NCBI GenBank assembly: GCA_900073065.1
Contig: FJOG01000013.1
Location: 1,361,674-1,425,673, forward strand
Direction: 5' to 3'
DNA: 64,000 nucleotides
Source of the DNA: Phialocephala subalpina
Taxonomy: Eukaryota > Ascomycota > Leotiomycetes > Helotiales > Mollisiaceae
In this document: positions 12,669-24,029 of the stretch, in pieces
Numbering within the stretch: the first letter of the stretch is position 1
Layout: each line of letters begins with the position of its first letter
Notes under the pieces: model-generated
The model's input: the letters and a program-made list of their open reading frames with translations, nothing else
What the model was told of the DNA's origin: nothing
Databases searched by the model: none
Program-made: the position numbers and the translations under genes

Positions 12669-14538
12669 ATGTTACATTCAAGTGCCTACATTCTGGCAAT
12701 CGCCATAGGTTTCTTGTCCCACTGGACATACTTCATTCACGGAGAGCACCACATGCAAGCACCTCTCTATGGCTGCATTTTACTTGCTAGCATCCCGATT
12801 CTCTACTTTCTCGAACTGAAACTGCATACCCACGTTCCTTCTCAAGCCATCAAAGGTGGATTGCAGATTATGGCTGCGTATCTTCTGGCCTTATTCACTA
12901 GCATCACAGTTTACCGACTTTTCTTTCACCATCTTCGTCACTTTACGGGCCCTGTAGGTGCTCGAGTCTCGAAAATCTGGCACACCTGGTATGTTAGACA
13001 TTCGCAGAACCATTTGGTCCTAGATAGATTGTACCGCGAGTATGGTACATTCGTCAGAACAGGTGAGTAACGTTGTGACCTTGGGATTGTAACATGCTGA
13101 CGATTTTGATGTCAGGTCCCGAGGAGATTACAATCTTCGACCCAGAAGCGCTATGGGCGATGAACGCTCCTGCAAGTACTTGCCGTCGCCCAGACTGGTA
13201 TGACCTTCCGGCCCCGTTGAAGAGCATAGCCAATATACGAGATGTGGCTCTTCATGATCAAAGAAGACGTATCTGGGAAACGGCATTCAGCTCGAAAGGC
13301 GAGTTATACTGCTGTCCAATTTATTTCTAAGATTCCTCACTAATGGTATTCCAGCGGTACGCAACTATGAAAGCCGAATTACCAAGTCTGGCGAACAGCT
13401 GGATGAACAACTCACAGCAGCAAATGGTAAACCCCTCAACATGCACGATTACTTCAGCTTCTACACCTCTGATGTGATGAGCGTTCTCGCCTTCGGGAAG
13501 TCCTTCAACAATCTGCAGAAGCAGAGTTTCCATCCCTCAGTCCAAGGTGTCCGCGACTTCATGGGTGTGTTTGGCACGTTGACTCCCATACCTTGGTTCG
13601 TGCGTCTGGGGAGTGTAATCTTGAGGCGCCTCAATGGATGGAAGTCGTTCATCGACTTCACGAAACACCACATGAATGAGCGGATCATGAAGGAACCACC
13701 AGAGCCAGATGTCTCATCATATCTGATTGCCGCCTCCATGGAAAAGGGCACGCTAGAAGAAGACCGTGCTTTACTCGAAGGAGATGCTTTGGTCTTGCTC
13801 ATTGTAGGCAGCGACTCGATGGCAACGACGCTAATCAACATTGTCGCAAATCTTTGTCGCTACCCAGTCTACCAGCATAAGATCAGGCGAGAGGTTGCAA
13901 CACTCTCATCGATTTCGGATTTCGATGCTGTCCTTGACCTTCCCATCCTTGGGAGCGTCTTTAAAGAGACCCTCAGACTGTGGCCGCCCGTACCTACAGG
14001 CTCGGGCAGAATTGTTCCTGAAGGGGGGCTTCTAATAGCTGGAAGATACATTCCTGCAGGCACCAAGATTTTCGCGCCGAGATATACCATTGCAAGAAGT
14101 AAGTGCTCATCCGCTCTCAGCAATTTCGATACGTCGCTAATCACAGGATATTAGTGGAAAGTTGTTTTGAGAAGGCAAATGAATTCATTCCAGAAAGATG
14201 GACTATCAAGCCCGAGATGGTCAAAAACAGACACGGCTACTCTCCCTGGTCGATTGGTAAGAACACACTCTCCCCCTCAGCAATTTGTCTCATCTCCTAC
14301 CCTTGACTGACCATTCATTTTTCACTCTCAAGGTCGTTACTCCTGCGTCGGCCAACGACTCGCCATGAGAAACATATCCTATATCATCGCCCTCCTCATC
14401 TCGAAATACGACATCGAGTTTGCACCTTACGATGATGGTACACGTGTGATCCGCGATATGCAGGACAACTTCACGGCGAATCCTGGACAGCTTGATCTTA
14501 TTTTCAAATTGCGGAGTAAGGAGCAGATCACTGCGTAA
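12669..14538 (+). CDS. Cytochrome P450 monooxygenase, membrane-anchored
   Basis: Five exons (12669-13062, 13116-13298, 13355-14098, 14155-14256, 14333-14538) join to 542 residues. The N-terminus has two to three hydrophobic segments (ILAIAIGFLSHWTYFIHG, YGCILLASIPILYFLEL, GLQIMAAYLLALFTSITVY), more than the usual single anchor. P450 hallmarks follow: the oxygen-groove I-helix as GSDSMATT (about residues 344-351), the ExxR pair as ETLR (397-400), a PERW motif, and the haem loop PWSIGRYSCVG with Cys479. Trp replaces the usual Phe at the head of the haem signature. Intron 2 starts with GC (AAG|GCGAGT), the only donor that keeps the frame. P450s of this type hydroxylate small lipophilic metabolites on the ER; the substrate is unknown. 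The divergent neighbour suggests a small pathway. Confidence 0.9.
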
Positions 14539-15115
14539 ATGATACATGGCCGGAGGGCAGAGGAACTCTGGATGACACTCTTGAGTATTTGCTATTGAAA
14601 AGTACGCTGAGATCTAAATCGAAGAGCTACAAACAACTGCTTGAATATCGTGCTTGAAGAAGATGAAAGACGGAGACACTCCATAAACCCAGTAGGTGAG
14701 ACTCCTATGATCATCGACAATCCGCGGAGTAAAATCATTTGGGGCCCATGCGCTTTATGCTGCAGGCTTGTACCCCTACAGGCTCAGCACCTTCAGGGCG
14801 CGACCCGCTAAACTTACAGGTCTTCAATCGCTAATTTCTGGCTGTGCGACACCACCGCATCTGCCAGCCCGAAATGCGACGATGGAGTTCGCATGATGAT
14901 TACCATCACTTCATATAGTTGCCCCATTTCAGATCAGAGGTGCAAGATCCACGTAGGAATAGTTATGTGAATCTCTTCTATTTTCACTATCATGATTTCT
15001 GCTATTGTACAAAAAGCTTGGCATGGAATACATGCTGCCCCTGCTCTCGTTTTTCAACTCTCAATCAAATTCAGAAACTGAGCCACCCCCTTCAATACTG
15101 TAGTACTACAACCCC
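14539..15115. other. Convergent intergenic region
   Basis: 3' flanks of the P450 and of the rvt gene. Nothing recognised. Confidence 0.4.
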
Positions 15116-17812
15116 TCATCCCTGCCATTTGAAGCGACTTTCGCGAAACATGCTAACCATCCCAGTTGGCAGTAATCCCTTCTCAACAACATTAAGGCCA
15201 CCAAAACGCTCACACATATCAGACCCATAAAGCTGAATGACCCAACGCTCGTAGGACTTCAGACGAGACCAGGCCCGACTGTCAATGTGACTTGCCACCA
15301 CAGAAGTACGCTCGACCTCATCCTCAGTAGGCAGCTGGACCAGATTGCGATAGGCAGTGTACAACTTCGTGGATGTCTGTTCACGGTAGCGGGTGAACTC
15401 ATCAAAAGGCATGAAAGGTTCGTTGGCCAACTGATCCTTCAACGAATACGGAAGTTGATCTTGACCTGGAACCTTGCCCTTGTCGAAGATATCCTTGACT
15501 CTGCGATACTCGTCTTCCTCCTGATTGAAGAAGAGATCCATGTGTGAATCTGGATTCTTGGTGATGGACTCTCGGATGAGGTAGAGTTCGATGAAGGGAC
15601 TCTTCAGGTCCAGGCCACCCATGGAAATTGGGAAGTACAGGTATCCTTCCGGAATATCCTTCACACCAAAGCGCTCGCTGATCATCTTCTGCAAGGTCGA
15701 AGTCACGCTTCCTCCAGTGCCATTGAACAACTTGGACTGGATTCGCGCAAAGGTTTTCAGGCACATGTCGACATGATTCAATCCGAAGCACTTAGCTGGC
15801 TTCCCGAAGTTGTTGGTGAAGAATCGAGCGCCGTAAACATTCCATGCCTGGATCCAATCGAAAACACTCTTGCAATGTCCCAGCTGAAGGCGGAGTTCCT
15901 CAATATGCTTGTCAACCGATGACTGATCGATGAGAAAGCGGCCAGTCACAGAATCCAGCTTGAGGAAACCCCATCGAACATCGCCCTTTGGTAACGAAGA
16001 AGAGGCCTTTGGCTTCTCTCCAGGCTTTCTGGTGATCTTCACAGCCCCAGTCTTCTCCTCGTTAAAGTCAAGGCCAGCAAGTTGAGCGAATTCGGTCATG
16101 AGTGTCCAGCCCTTGACACATGTCTTCTCGCTGCCCCAGAACCAGATATCATCGTGAAGGCGATACATTTGGGCACCATCTGTATGCTGATTGAAGGCGA
16201 AGTCCAAACAGAACAAGACAGTCTCGGCCAACATGTCGCTCAGGGGACCACTGATGGGGGTACCTCGCTTCCGGATTTGGACAGGTGCATCAGGGCCATC
16301 TTGAACAAACTTCATTGGTGCCTCGAGAGCACGGCGGAAGAAGCCTACCCACCGATCTGAGACGCCGAAGTATTTGAGGACTGCAAACATGGTAGAATGA
16401 GGTAGCGATGGTCCAAACCACTTGAAGTCGGTACGAACAACGGTAAGTTCTTGTCCCAGTCTGGTCTTCATGATGATCTCAGAAGCCAAGGTGTGCAAGA
16501 GTGTCTGGGTGATTTGTTGGCCGCTCTTCCGTGTGTCGCGGGGACTCTCACTGTCGTCATCGTAACCACCACGTTGCTCCTCGGTATCGTCCATGAGTTG
16601 TTCCAGGAAAATCTCGTCGGCGAAGTGCTGAGCACGAATTGATTCGACTGTAGAAGGAGGTTGGGCTAGTGACTCTCCGAGAAAGAATTGGCGGCGCTTG
16701 CGATCTGCATTTGGGACAGGGGTTGAAGAAGCCTTCCAGACATCGAGGGTGGATTGGAATGTGGTCAGAGTCTCCTTGAAGTGAACGCCCCATTTAACAC
16801 CAATGTATCTCAGAAGGATGGTCTGCAAGAGATCCTCATCGTGATAAAACCGGTAGCGGCCGTTCAACTGTCGTCGTTGCTCAACAGGAGTTCCGGTGGG
16901 GTCCCATCGCCACTTATCTAGGGACGAGATTCTCATATTCAGGACGTCGGCAAGCTCGGTGAGCACGACTTTGTTATTGAGAAAGTCCTTCAACAGCTTG
17001 CGCTTCTCGTCAGTGAGTAAGTCGCTTCGGAGGAGGCCATGGATGACCCAAGTCAGGGACTTCTCGTCAAAGTGGATGTTATCGGTCATGTATCGTTCGA
17101 ATTTATTGGTGGCTTCCTGCAAGTACTCGTATGCAGCCTTGATGATCTTGTTGGATTTGAACAACTTCTCAAGATATTGCTGAATGGCAGCAGCGTCGGT
17201 TTCTCGAGCCTTGAAGACATACTCCTCCCTAGAGCGTCGCAGTCAGCATGTCTCTGTCATCGGATTCGAGGAATGTAATTGAATGTCCCACGCTGCATGG
17301 GGGATTGGGTGTTTTAGAGGGAAAGAGAAGGGTAAGGCCTACCATGTTGCACGCTGATCTTGCATCTCCTTCCGTCCCACAATTTCGATGCCATCGGTGG
17401 AAGAGACATCCGACTTGTCCTCAGAGTTCGAAAGCCATTCGTTGACCATTCTACCATAAAGCGCAGCATACTCATACTTCAGACTCTTGACATCAAGCTG
17501 CGTGACGCACTTCGACTCCCAATCCTTCTGCAGCTTGATAGAGACCGACGGATCGCAGCGAGATTGTTCGAGGAACTTTTCCACATTTCGACAGAAGGCG
17601 GTGGTGTTGTCGCTTAGCTTCGTCAGATTATGGACCTCGTACAGACCGTTGAGAAGCGTAGAGACTTTTTCGCGTTGGCTGGGTTCTTCCTTGGCACGGT
17701 GGAGAAGTTCAGCCTTGATTGTCTCGAAGTTGGATTTTTGGTTGGAGATCTCATCGAGCTTGATGGAGGTGATGGAGGAGAGGGTTTGGGAGAGGATGTC
17801 GGCTGAGGCCAT
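15116..17812 (-). CDS. rvt: rvt: domesticated reverse transcriptase-related cellular protein
   Basis: Exon 1 (17812-17343) and exon 2 (17228-15116) flank a 114-base intron; the join reads RATW-EEYVFKARETD and gives 860 residues. The first 160 residues are Lys/Glu-rich and helical, fitting the coiled-coil N-terminus of rvt proteins. RT core motifs follow: motif A with Asp424 in VRTDFKWFGPS, motif B as RKRGTPISGPLSDMLAET (from about 477), the catalytic pair in YRLHDDIWFWG (Asp516-Asp517), and GLDFNEEKTG (about 542-551) as motif D. rvt genes are non-mobile and usually single-copy. They are distinct from retrotransposons; the fungal proteins studied polymerise nucleotides without a known physiological template. 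There are no LTRs, poly-A tail, endonuclease or RNase H nearby, and the gene has an intron, so this is a cellular gene. The start chosen is MASADILSQTLSS; the frame extends upstream to 18010 but the extension looks non-coding. Confidence 0.9.
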
Positions 17813-18510
17813 GGTGGTTGATTGGGGATGATCTAGAGGAGAGTATGGGGTTCGAGAAGAAGTTAAGTGAGAAAATTTAGATCGGAGTATGCGAAGTGTG
17901 TTGTGTTTTGTCGCGATCGATCTGTTGAAGTGAGATGAGATGGAAGATCTGGAAGGAAAGCACGGCGCAAAGGTGAGATACTTGTACTTCATTGCGAAGG
18001 CAGAAGGCACGTCGATGTTGTCATACGGCGAAAGTTAGGCCATTGAGTAGCAAATGAAAGTGAGTCGAAAACACGAAGCTACAAAGACAAAAAAACACGC
18101 GTGGGTCAGTCCGTTGCGTCTAAGCAGGCGGTCGACAGGTGGAGGGCCTCTTTACCTATAAAGAACTTCAGATTGAGTCAGAAGGCGAACAGACCAATGC
18201 AGATCAATCTCGGCGTACTGCATAAGTGTGCGGCAAAGTGAAGCAAAGCCTTCATACTTCAGAGAAAGCAGATGGGAGGCCTCTCAATTGGCAGGCAGAA
18301 AGAACACGTGACTATGCCTGAGGAAGGTTGCAGAAGGAGACTTTAGCCTTCTGGACCCTGAAAGAGACATCCCATCATGGTCATGCGATTCCCAATAAGA
18401 CTGTAAATTATCTCAAGACTCGAAGTTGCGTCGCATGTATTACCTTTCCACGTCCGTGAGTAAGAAGTCGTCCCTCAAACTTCATGCTTGGACCAAGTGA
18501 TATCCAACTT
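17813..18510. other. Intergenic, nothing recognised
   Basis: Promoter side of rvt and 3' flank of the GFA gene. No repeat or extra gene seen. Confidence 0.4.
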
Positions 18511-19019
18511 CTAGATCGTCATCTTTGCCTGAGCAGCGCCTCCTACTTGCCAAGCAAAGGTTCTGAGAGACCTCTCAATTGAGGTCTTAATAATTGCAGC
18601 ATCTCTGTCCAATGTTCCAGCTTTGATGACGGTGCTACCGCCCATAAGTTCAGGCTGAAAATAGATGGAAGATACACAATCTGTGGTACATCGTAAGCCT
18701 CAAATACGATTGCTTCTAACGCCCAGCTGAGCCCAGAGGAGCACTTACTGCCGCGGAAGAAATGAGGATGAGACTCACCGAGGTTCGTGAAGGACTTCGG
18801 TGTTCCTTTCGTGAGCTGAAAAGCACTTGTTGGTATGAGGACATTGGATATATGGCCTCCTCCTGACCACTTTTGATAATCTATGCAGTGACACAGAGCT
18901 GTCTCTATTGGCTGGCCTGCAATGAACATCAGCATCTGGGCAAGTCACGTGGACATGCTGAGCAAGCTACTAGAGTACTCGTAGGCAATCTTTCCACAGA
19001 GCCAAGATCTAGTAGGCAT
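18511..19019 (-). CDS. GFA/CENP-V-fold protein with lost zinc ligands
   Basis: Three exons (19019-18971, 18916-18749, 18680-18511) with introns of 54 and 68 bases join to 128 residues. The chain follows the GFA (glutathione-dependent formaldehyde-activating enzyme-like) fold from end to end: WLCGKIAYEYS, CHCIDYQKWSGG, TKGTPKSFTNLGES, HFFRGNCVSSIYFQPELMG, VIKAGTLDRD, and a C-terminal tryptophan segment FAWQVGGAAQAKM. The normal zinc ligands are Cys in SCxCG, CHCxDC and HFFCxxCGS. Here the first Cys of the first motif is Trp, the last Cys of the second is Tyr, the Cys after HFF is Arg, and the Gly after the final Cys is Val. The frame and splice sites are nonetheless intact. It is either a repurposed non-zinc paralogue or an early relic. 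Confidence 0.78.
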
Positions 19020-20395
19020 GTTGAAGAAGTTAAATGAAAAAGATATGAAGCAATATAATCAATAGAGTAGACTATGCTTGATGAATGATGTGGAGAGCAG
19101 CTGCGTAATGAGTGAACAACGTCAAGGAAATTGAACTCCTATTATCGTCTGGACATAATTTGGCATTCAGAGGTCCAGAATACCAGTACTTGTTCTGCGT
19201 TTGTAAAAAATCATTCCGGTTCTGCCAAACGATATTCGCGTTCCTAGTTCTCGGGAAGAGCACTTGCTGTATCGGCTCGATCCGTACAAAACGAGTATCT
19301 CTCGCAGAACAGATATTCAAGTTAACCAATGGCTGCATTGAATTAGTGATGTAGATAAAGAATGCGCTCATTCCGAACTGCGCATGCGTGAATTCCGTTT
19401 CGGTGGACATCCGGATAGCCTAAGCAAACGACGAAGTTGCCAAGCAAAGACCGAGCCGCTGTCCTCAACGGGTTAGATCAGAGAACTACTCGTTGTAAAA
19501 GAGCAAAAGAGAAGTTGAATGGGTCAGAGAATCTCGAATGCCTCTTCTCATCAATCGAGTATACGTTTGGATGAGCATGAGATGTTGGAAGGGGCAATGT
19601 TGAGATCTGGACTTCGGCAGCAACCGCAACGGATGTGTTCGCTTAACCTTAACCTTAAGTTACTTCGTATGCTCACCGCCGTTTTGGCCCCAAAAAAATC
19701 AAACAGATTCATCTCAAAAATTATCAGAACTCGATGGGAATAAGGGCAAAAAGAACGATTTAAAACGTAGATTGTCACGGCCGCCATTTAAAACTTTTAC
19801 ATACCGCCAGCTTGAAGAGTGCGGTTGAAAGTGGGGGCTTCGGAAACCTTTGGTGGTTGAGGTTAGCGCGAATCAGCCCCATTGCAATCGCTTCATCACG
19901 AAAACCAAACCTTCACTTCACTTCAATGCTCACTCTTTCTGACGCCCGAATTCAAGATCAATTATTTGACTAAAGTAGCTGGAGAACTGGGCGCTTTACC
20001 CGAGGGATTCCGTAGCCCAATTGAAAGTCCTGTTCTAATCGATTGGTACTGTGAAGCGCGCACGTTACCCAGCTCGCAGCTGCAAAACCGCCCTTTCACG
20101 CGACTATTGTCGATATCCGACACTCCCAACGCCGCATTCGAACATATTTGGCCCTTTGGCCCTTTGGACCTGAGGTCCAGCTATTGGGTTCAGTATCTGC
20201 TCTCCATTGACACCCAATCAAGACAATAGGGCGTGTCCTCTGGTGCCTGCTGACACCACTCATTCCTTCGGCGGGGTGACTCAAGGCACCAACGCAGCCT
20301 CACTTCCATATCAATTCAACTCCCAACTCTCCAATGTATGGTACACTCGCGATATAATCCGGTAGGTCTCAGCAAAACGGTAGGTCGCATTCAGA
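19020..20395. other. Intergenic, nothing recognised
   Basis: Short frames only (for example 19072-19410 minus and 19882-20229 plus), none with family features. The last part is the leader of the ankyrin gene. Confidence 0.4.
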
Positions 20396-22072
20396 ATGGA
20401 TTCTCCTGCCTCAACAGCCACTCTGGCTGCTGAATCAATTGACGACGATTTCTCCCTGGACATTGACATTGACAGTGGGAAGGAGGCAGAGCAGGACGAC
20501 TTCGTTCTCCCAGAAGAATACACACGTCCCAATAGCAAAGAGGGCCTCTCTCCTTTAATGCTAGCTGCCTCGGATCCTGACTCACGAATCCTCAAAGCAA
20601 TTCTTGCCAAAGGAAATCTGTACTATCTCGCGGAAACGCCAGCCGAGAGGAATCGCCGTCTTCGATTTCATATCCCAACATCGTTTCCTGTTGCCACCCC
20701 TCAATTCTGGCCAAACAGCTTCACGGCAAATGGAGAGGGTGAAGTGGGAATCACGACACCATTAATGGAAGCGATTCGAGCCCAGCGTCCTGAAAACGTA
20801 CGAATCTTAATCGATGCGAAAGCAAACCCCAATGGACCTCCCCATCATCTGATGGAGAAGTACTCCGCATTCTTCTTCAGGTTTCGGCCCATCATCCCAC
20901 CAACTTCCGATCAATATGGGGATGTAACGAGCAGGGAAGGCTTGTTGAATCGCATGGATCTACCTCAGCTCTCGAGCCTCACGTGGGAGGAAGTGGAGGA
21001 TCGATTCTATGATGGAATGGCACCCTTTTGGTGTGAGCAAGACTTTGTTCCTGCAGACTTCTATCCCCATGGAGAAGCAATGCCTGCAATTGTCGAAGCT
21101 GCGAGGTGCGGATCGACGGAGGTCGTGGATCAGCTCATTCGTGCTGGTGCGGACACGAGTTTCTGGAAGACGCCACAGTTCTTCGTACCTGCCGTACCCA
21201 CCGAGAGCAGTCTCAGTGTCTCCAGCCCTTTGCATGCTGCTCTCCAAGCACGAGACCTCGGTATGCTGAAACATCTTCTCGGTCTCGGCTTCGAGCCAAA
21301 CACGATGCCATTGTCCAATCCTACTCGATGCTTCACTCCCTTGATGGGTACAGTCATTCAGCACGAAGACTTTGATGACGAAGCGTTCGATATTTTGGCA
21401 CGGTGTCCAAACATCAATTTTGAGATTCGATCACCAATTTACAGAGTGCATCTTCTTCATTTCGCCGTCGCTACCTTGAATCTCAAGATGCTGGAGCACA
21501 TCATTGCTTATACCTCGCTCCGAAACGCGGGCGTCACAGCTCTCGGCCATACGTTACTGCACATCGCGTGTATGCCTGCAAATGCACTCGAAGTCCAGCG
21601 CCACTCGGAAACGGTGTACAAAAGCATTCACGAGACTCGTGATCTGCATGCTCAAAACGACCCTTATGCCTCTCAACCTCTTGAATGTGCTCACTATCCT
21701 TACAAGCGAACAAATTTTGAGAATCAGACTGCTGTCGTCAAGTTCCTGTGGGGAAGGGGCGCTGCGGATGTAAGTGAACGGGATGTACATGGTAATACCG
21801 CGCTACACTATCTTTCGGGTTACAGAGAAGCAAATGTCGGCCTGCTGGATTGGTGGCGGTTGCAACCTGGGGTCAACACCGTTTTCAGAGAGTGTAACAA
21901 CATGTATGAAGCGTCGCCGGAAGATCTGCTTCATGATAGTCGACGTGCAGTGGAGCTTGAGATTTCAGGCTGGAAGCCATGGTTCAATAGGACGAGGAGG
22001 GATGAGAGAATGGTGAGGAAGCAAGCGATTTGGAAAGATCTACTGGGTGGTGAGGCGAAGCGGAAGCTTTGA
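20396..22072 (+). CDS. Ankyrin-repeat protein
   Basis: A single exon of 558 residues. After an acidic N-terminus (residues 12-40, Asp/Glu-rich) come degenerate ankyrin units: GLSPLMLAASDPDSRILKAI (about 50-69), TTPLMEAIRAQRPENVRILI (about 118-137), PAIVEAARCGSTEVVDQLI (about 230-248), SSPLHAALQARDLGMLKHLL, HLLHFAVATLNLKMLEHII and GNTALHYLSGYREANVGLL near residue 470. They are spaced irregularly and separated by long insertions. Such proteins act as binding scaffolds in cytosol or nucleus; no catalytic domain is seen and the partner is unknown. The gene sits immediately before the F-box-like array but is unrelated in sequence. Confidence 0.85.
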   Translation: MDSPASTATLAAESIDDDFSLDIDIDSGKEAEQDDFVLPEEYTRPNSKEGLSPLMLAASDPDSRILKAILAKGNLYYLAETPAERNRRLRFHIPTSFPVATPQFWPNSFTANGEGEVGITTPLMEAIRAQRPENVRILIDAKANPNGPPHHLMEKYSAFFFRFRPIIPPTSDQYGDVTSREGLLNRMDLPQLSSLTWEEVEDRFYDGMAPFWCEQDFVPADFYPHGEAMPAIVEAARCGSTEVVDQLIRAGADTSFWKTPQFFVPAVPTESSLSVSSPLHAALQARDLGMLKHLLGLGFEPNTMPLSNPTRCFTPLMGTVIQHEDFDDEAFDILARCPNINFEIRSPIYRVHLLHFAVATLNLKMLEHIIAYTSLRNAGVTALGHTLLHIACMPANALEVQRHSETVYKSIHETRDLHAQNDPYASQPLECAHYPYKRTNFENQTAVVKFLWGRGAADVSERDVHGNTALHYLSGYREANVGLLDWWRLQPGVNTVFRECNNMYEASPEDLLHDSRRAVELEISGWKPWFNRTRRDERMVRKQAIWKDLLGGEAKRKL

Positions 22073-22808
22073 TTAGCTTTAGAGTATGGTAAGTAACATT
22101 TCTCATGTCGGAGTGTTTTCTGTTTGGGCTCTCACATATAGGCACTGGTATTAATTGAAATTCTATATGCCGCAAGAAGTTCTTTTTCATGTCTGGTGAG
22201 AAATTCTGCAGTATGACCATCAAATAAAATGACTGATACTCGTTGAAGCTGTTTTCTTTGTCAAGCCCTTTAGCACTATATGCTTATAACGCAAGAAGAC
22301 TTCCATTTGCTTGAAACCCGTGGAATTCATGTCTCCAGCTGATTACTACAGTCAAAGTCAAGTGACGGGCAATGCAAACAAGCAGTAGCTTACCCATTTG
22401 ACAATCTGGTATGCATATAAAGGCGCTAGTAATCTCTGGGATACTACCTACATTTCTTGGTCATTCTCGCAGAATAGCGCCCATGCCAGGTGTCAATTGG
22501 CTGAGCTCACAAAGAACTGTGTGATGACACCCCTATGTGTTGCTTCGCCTAGTCGCGTGGACCTAGCCTACATTTCGAGTACCAAAAGCCACGCATCTAT
22601 CTCCGTTCCTTTGAAAGACTTTCTTCTTGAAGTATCCTCCAATATTTCCTGTACAATATTTTGAGATCAACAAAATCCACGATCCGCAACACAACATCCG
22701 TGAAGCACGACCACTGCGCATCGGTATTAGCACCTCTTCGAGCGCCTATCAGCAAGTCTCCAATTATCTCTTCAACCCTCCAAAAGCAAAACTTTGTGTT
22801 CCGTCGCT
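22073..22808. other. Intergenic, nothing recognised
   Basis: 3' flank of the ankyrin gene and promoter of the first array member. Confidence 0.4.
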
Positions 22809-23539
22809 ATGGCATTCTCCATGGAAAACGATGATGCTGTCTGGGATTTGGCGCATTGCATCACGGGGTTTAGAGTCTCGCCCTACGACTACTATAAGAC
22901 TCACAGCACGATGCAACTTGGCGCGCAAGACGATCAGGACTCTCAATGGCCTCGCGGTATTTCTTACGGTTTCCTTATGGCATCCCTTGTGGTCTTCTTT
23001 CTGGTAGTCCCCACGGTATTCGAAGCACCCAAGATGTCGACGATAATCAAGACTCTCAAGATGATGCGCAAACCATCCAGGGAAGCCCATCCGAAGTCAG
23101 CAAGCCTGAAGGGGAACGGAAGACAAGCCTCTCGACACTTCCCCTTGACATCATCTTCATCATATCCGGACTCCGCAACAAGACCGATTCGACCTGTCTC
23201 GCCTTGGCTGTTAAGAAATTTTACCCTCTACATCGAGCTAAATACGGCAAGGTTGATCTCATGGCCGGCCTTCGTTTCTTCCGCCTTACCATATATCAAC
23301 GTATCGCTGGCTTCTTCCCAGGATTGATTTTTTACGAGCCTGTCAACAAGTTTATCACCCCGGAAAGACGCGATGCACTGGAACTGAAGCGGCACGAGGA
23401 AGGGCAAGAACAACGCCGTTGGGAACAGCTTTTACGAGAGCGTAGGCAAAGAGAGACCCGGGAACGAGAAGAAGAGCAGCAGCGACGGATGCAGAGACAA
23501 GATGAAATAAGCCATGGAGGAGCCGGAGATGGATTTTGA
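22809..23539 (+). CDS. F-box-like array member 1
   Basis: First of twelve related genes on the same strand. The F-box-like half reads TLSTLPLDIIFIISGLRNKT, STCLALAVKKFYPLHRAKYG, then the family tail FFPGLIFYEPVNKFITPERR. F-boxes of this kind normally dock a substrate adaptor onto Skp1 of an SCF ubiquitin ligase; no WD, LRR or Kelch substrate-binding domain follows. The C-terminal 45 residues are a charged helix rich in Glu, Gln and Arg (likely coiled coil). The proposed model is ATG 22809, intron 22957-23033 (AAG acceptor), 217 residues. A simpler intronless start at ATG 22946 is also possible, so the N-terminus is uncertain. Confidence 0.65.
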
Positions 23540-24029
23540 AGACTTGGGGATTGCCCCCTCCCCCTGACGTATTTCGGAACCCACTGCTTTAAGTAGTTCG
23601 TTTTTCTGTGGGAGTGTCTGCTTTGTTGGGAAAATTGTGGCCGGGCCAAGGGCTTCATGGGTGAGGTTGCATGAGCTGTAGAGTTAATTACGCAGCGAGA
23701 AGAGTGTGGGGGACAGACTATCAAATTGCCTGTAGCTACTTCAGCAAATGGAATACTCTCCAAAGGCCTCAGGGCACGTGAACGGTGACTGGCCTTGAGC
23801 TGCTTAGGGGTGAGTTGGGCCACGCTAGCGCATCGCAGAATAACTTTTATATACAGGGCTCCGGCATCTTTCATATCCAATCTCCACTGCATCACGAGAA
23901 CACGATAACCTTCCTTCGACTCAAGACCCATCCGCATAGCACAACCTCTACGCATCAATCTTGGCGCCTCCACGAGTACCATCAGGCCTTCCATTCGAGA
24001 GACTTCTTTAATCGACGCCCTTCATCGCA
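23540..24029. other. Intergenic between array members 1 and 2
   Basis: No gene seen; holds the 3' flank of member 1 and promoter of member 2. Confidence 0.4.

Noticed and set aside
15116..17812. Retrotransposon or group II intron explanation for the RT motifs
   Set aside because: The gene has a spliceosomal intron, no LTR or poly-A tract, no endonuclease or RNase H domain, and matches the rvt class.
17813..18010. N-terminal extension of the rvt frame up to 18010
   Set aside because: The extension has Ser/Arg/His-rich leader-like composition; the ATG at 17812 begins the conserved-looking MASADIL segment.
19640..19665. Telomere-like short repeat (TTAACCTTAACC)
   Set aside because: Only two imperfect units of a different length from the fungal TTAGGG repeat; no terminal context.
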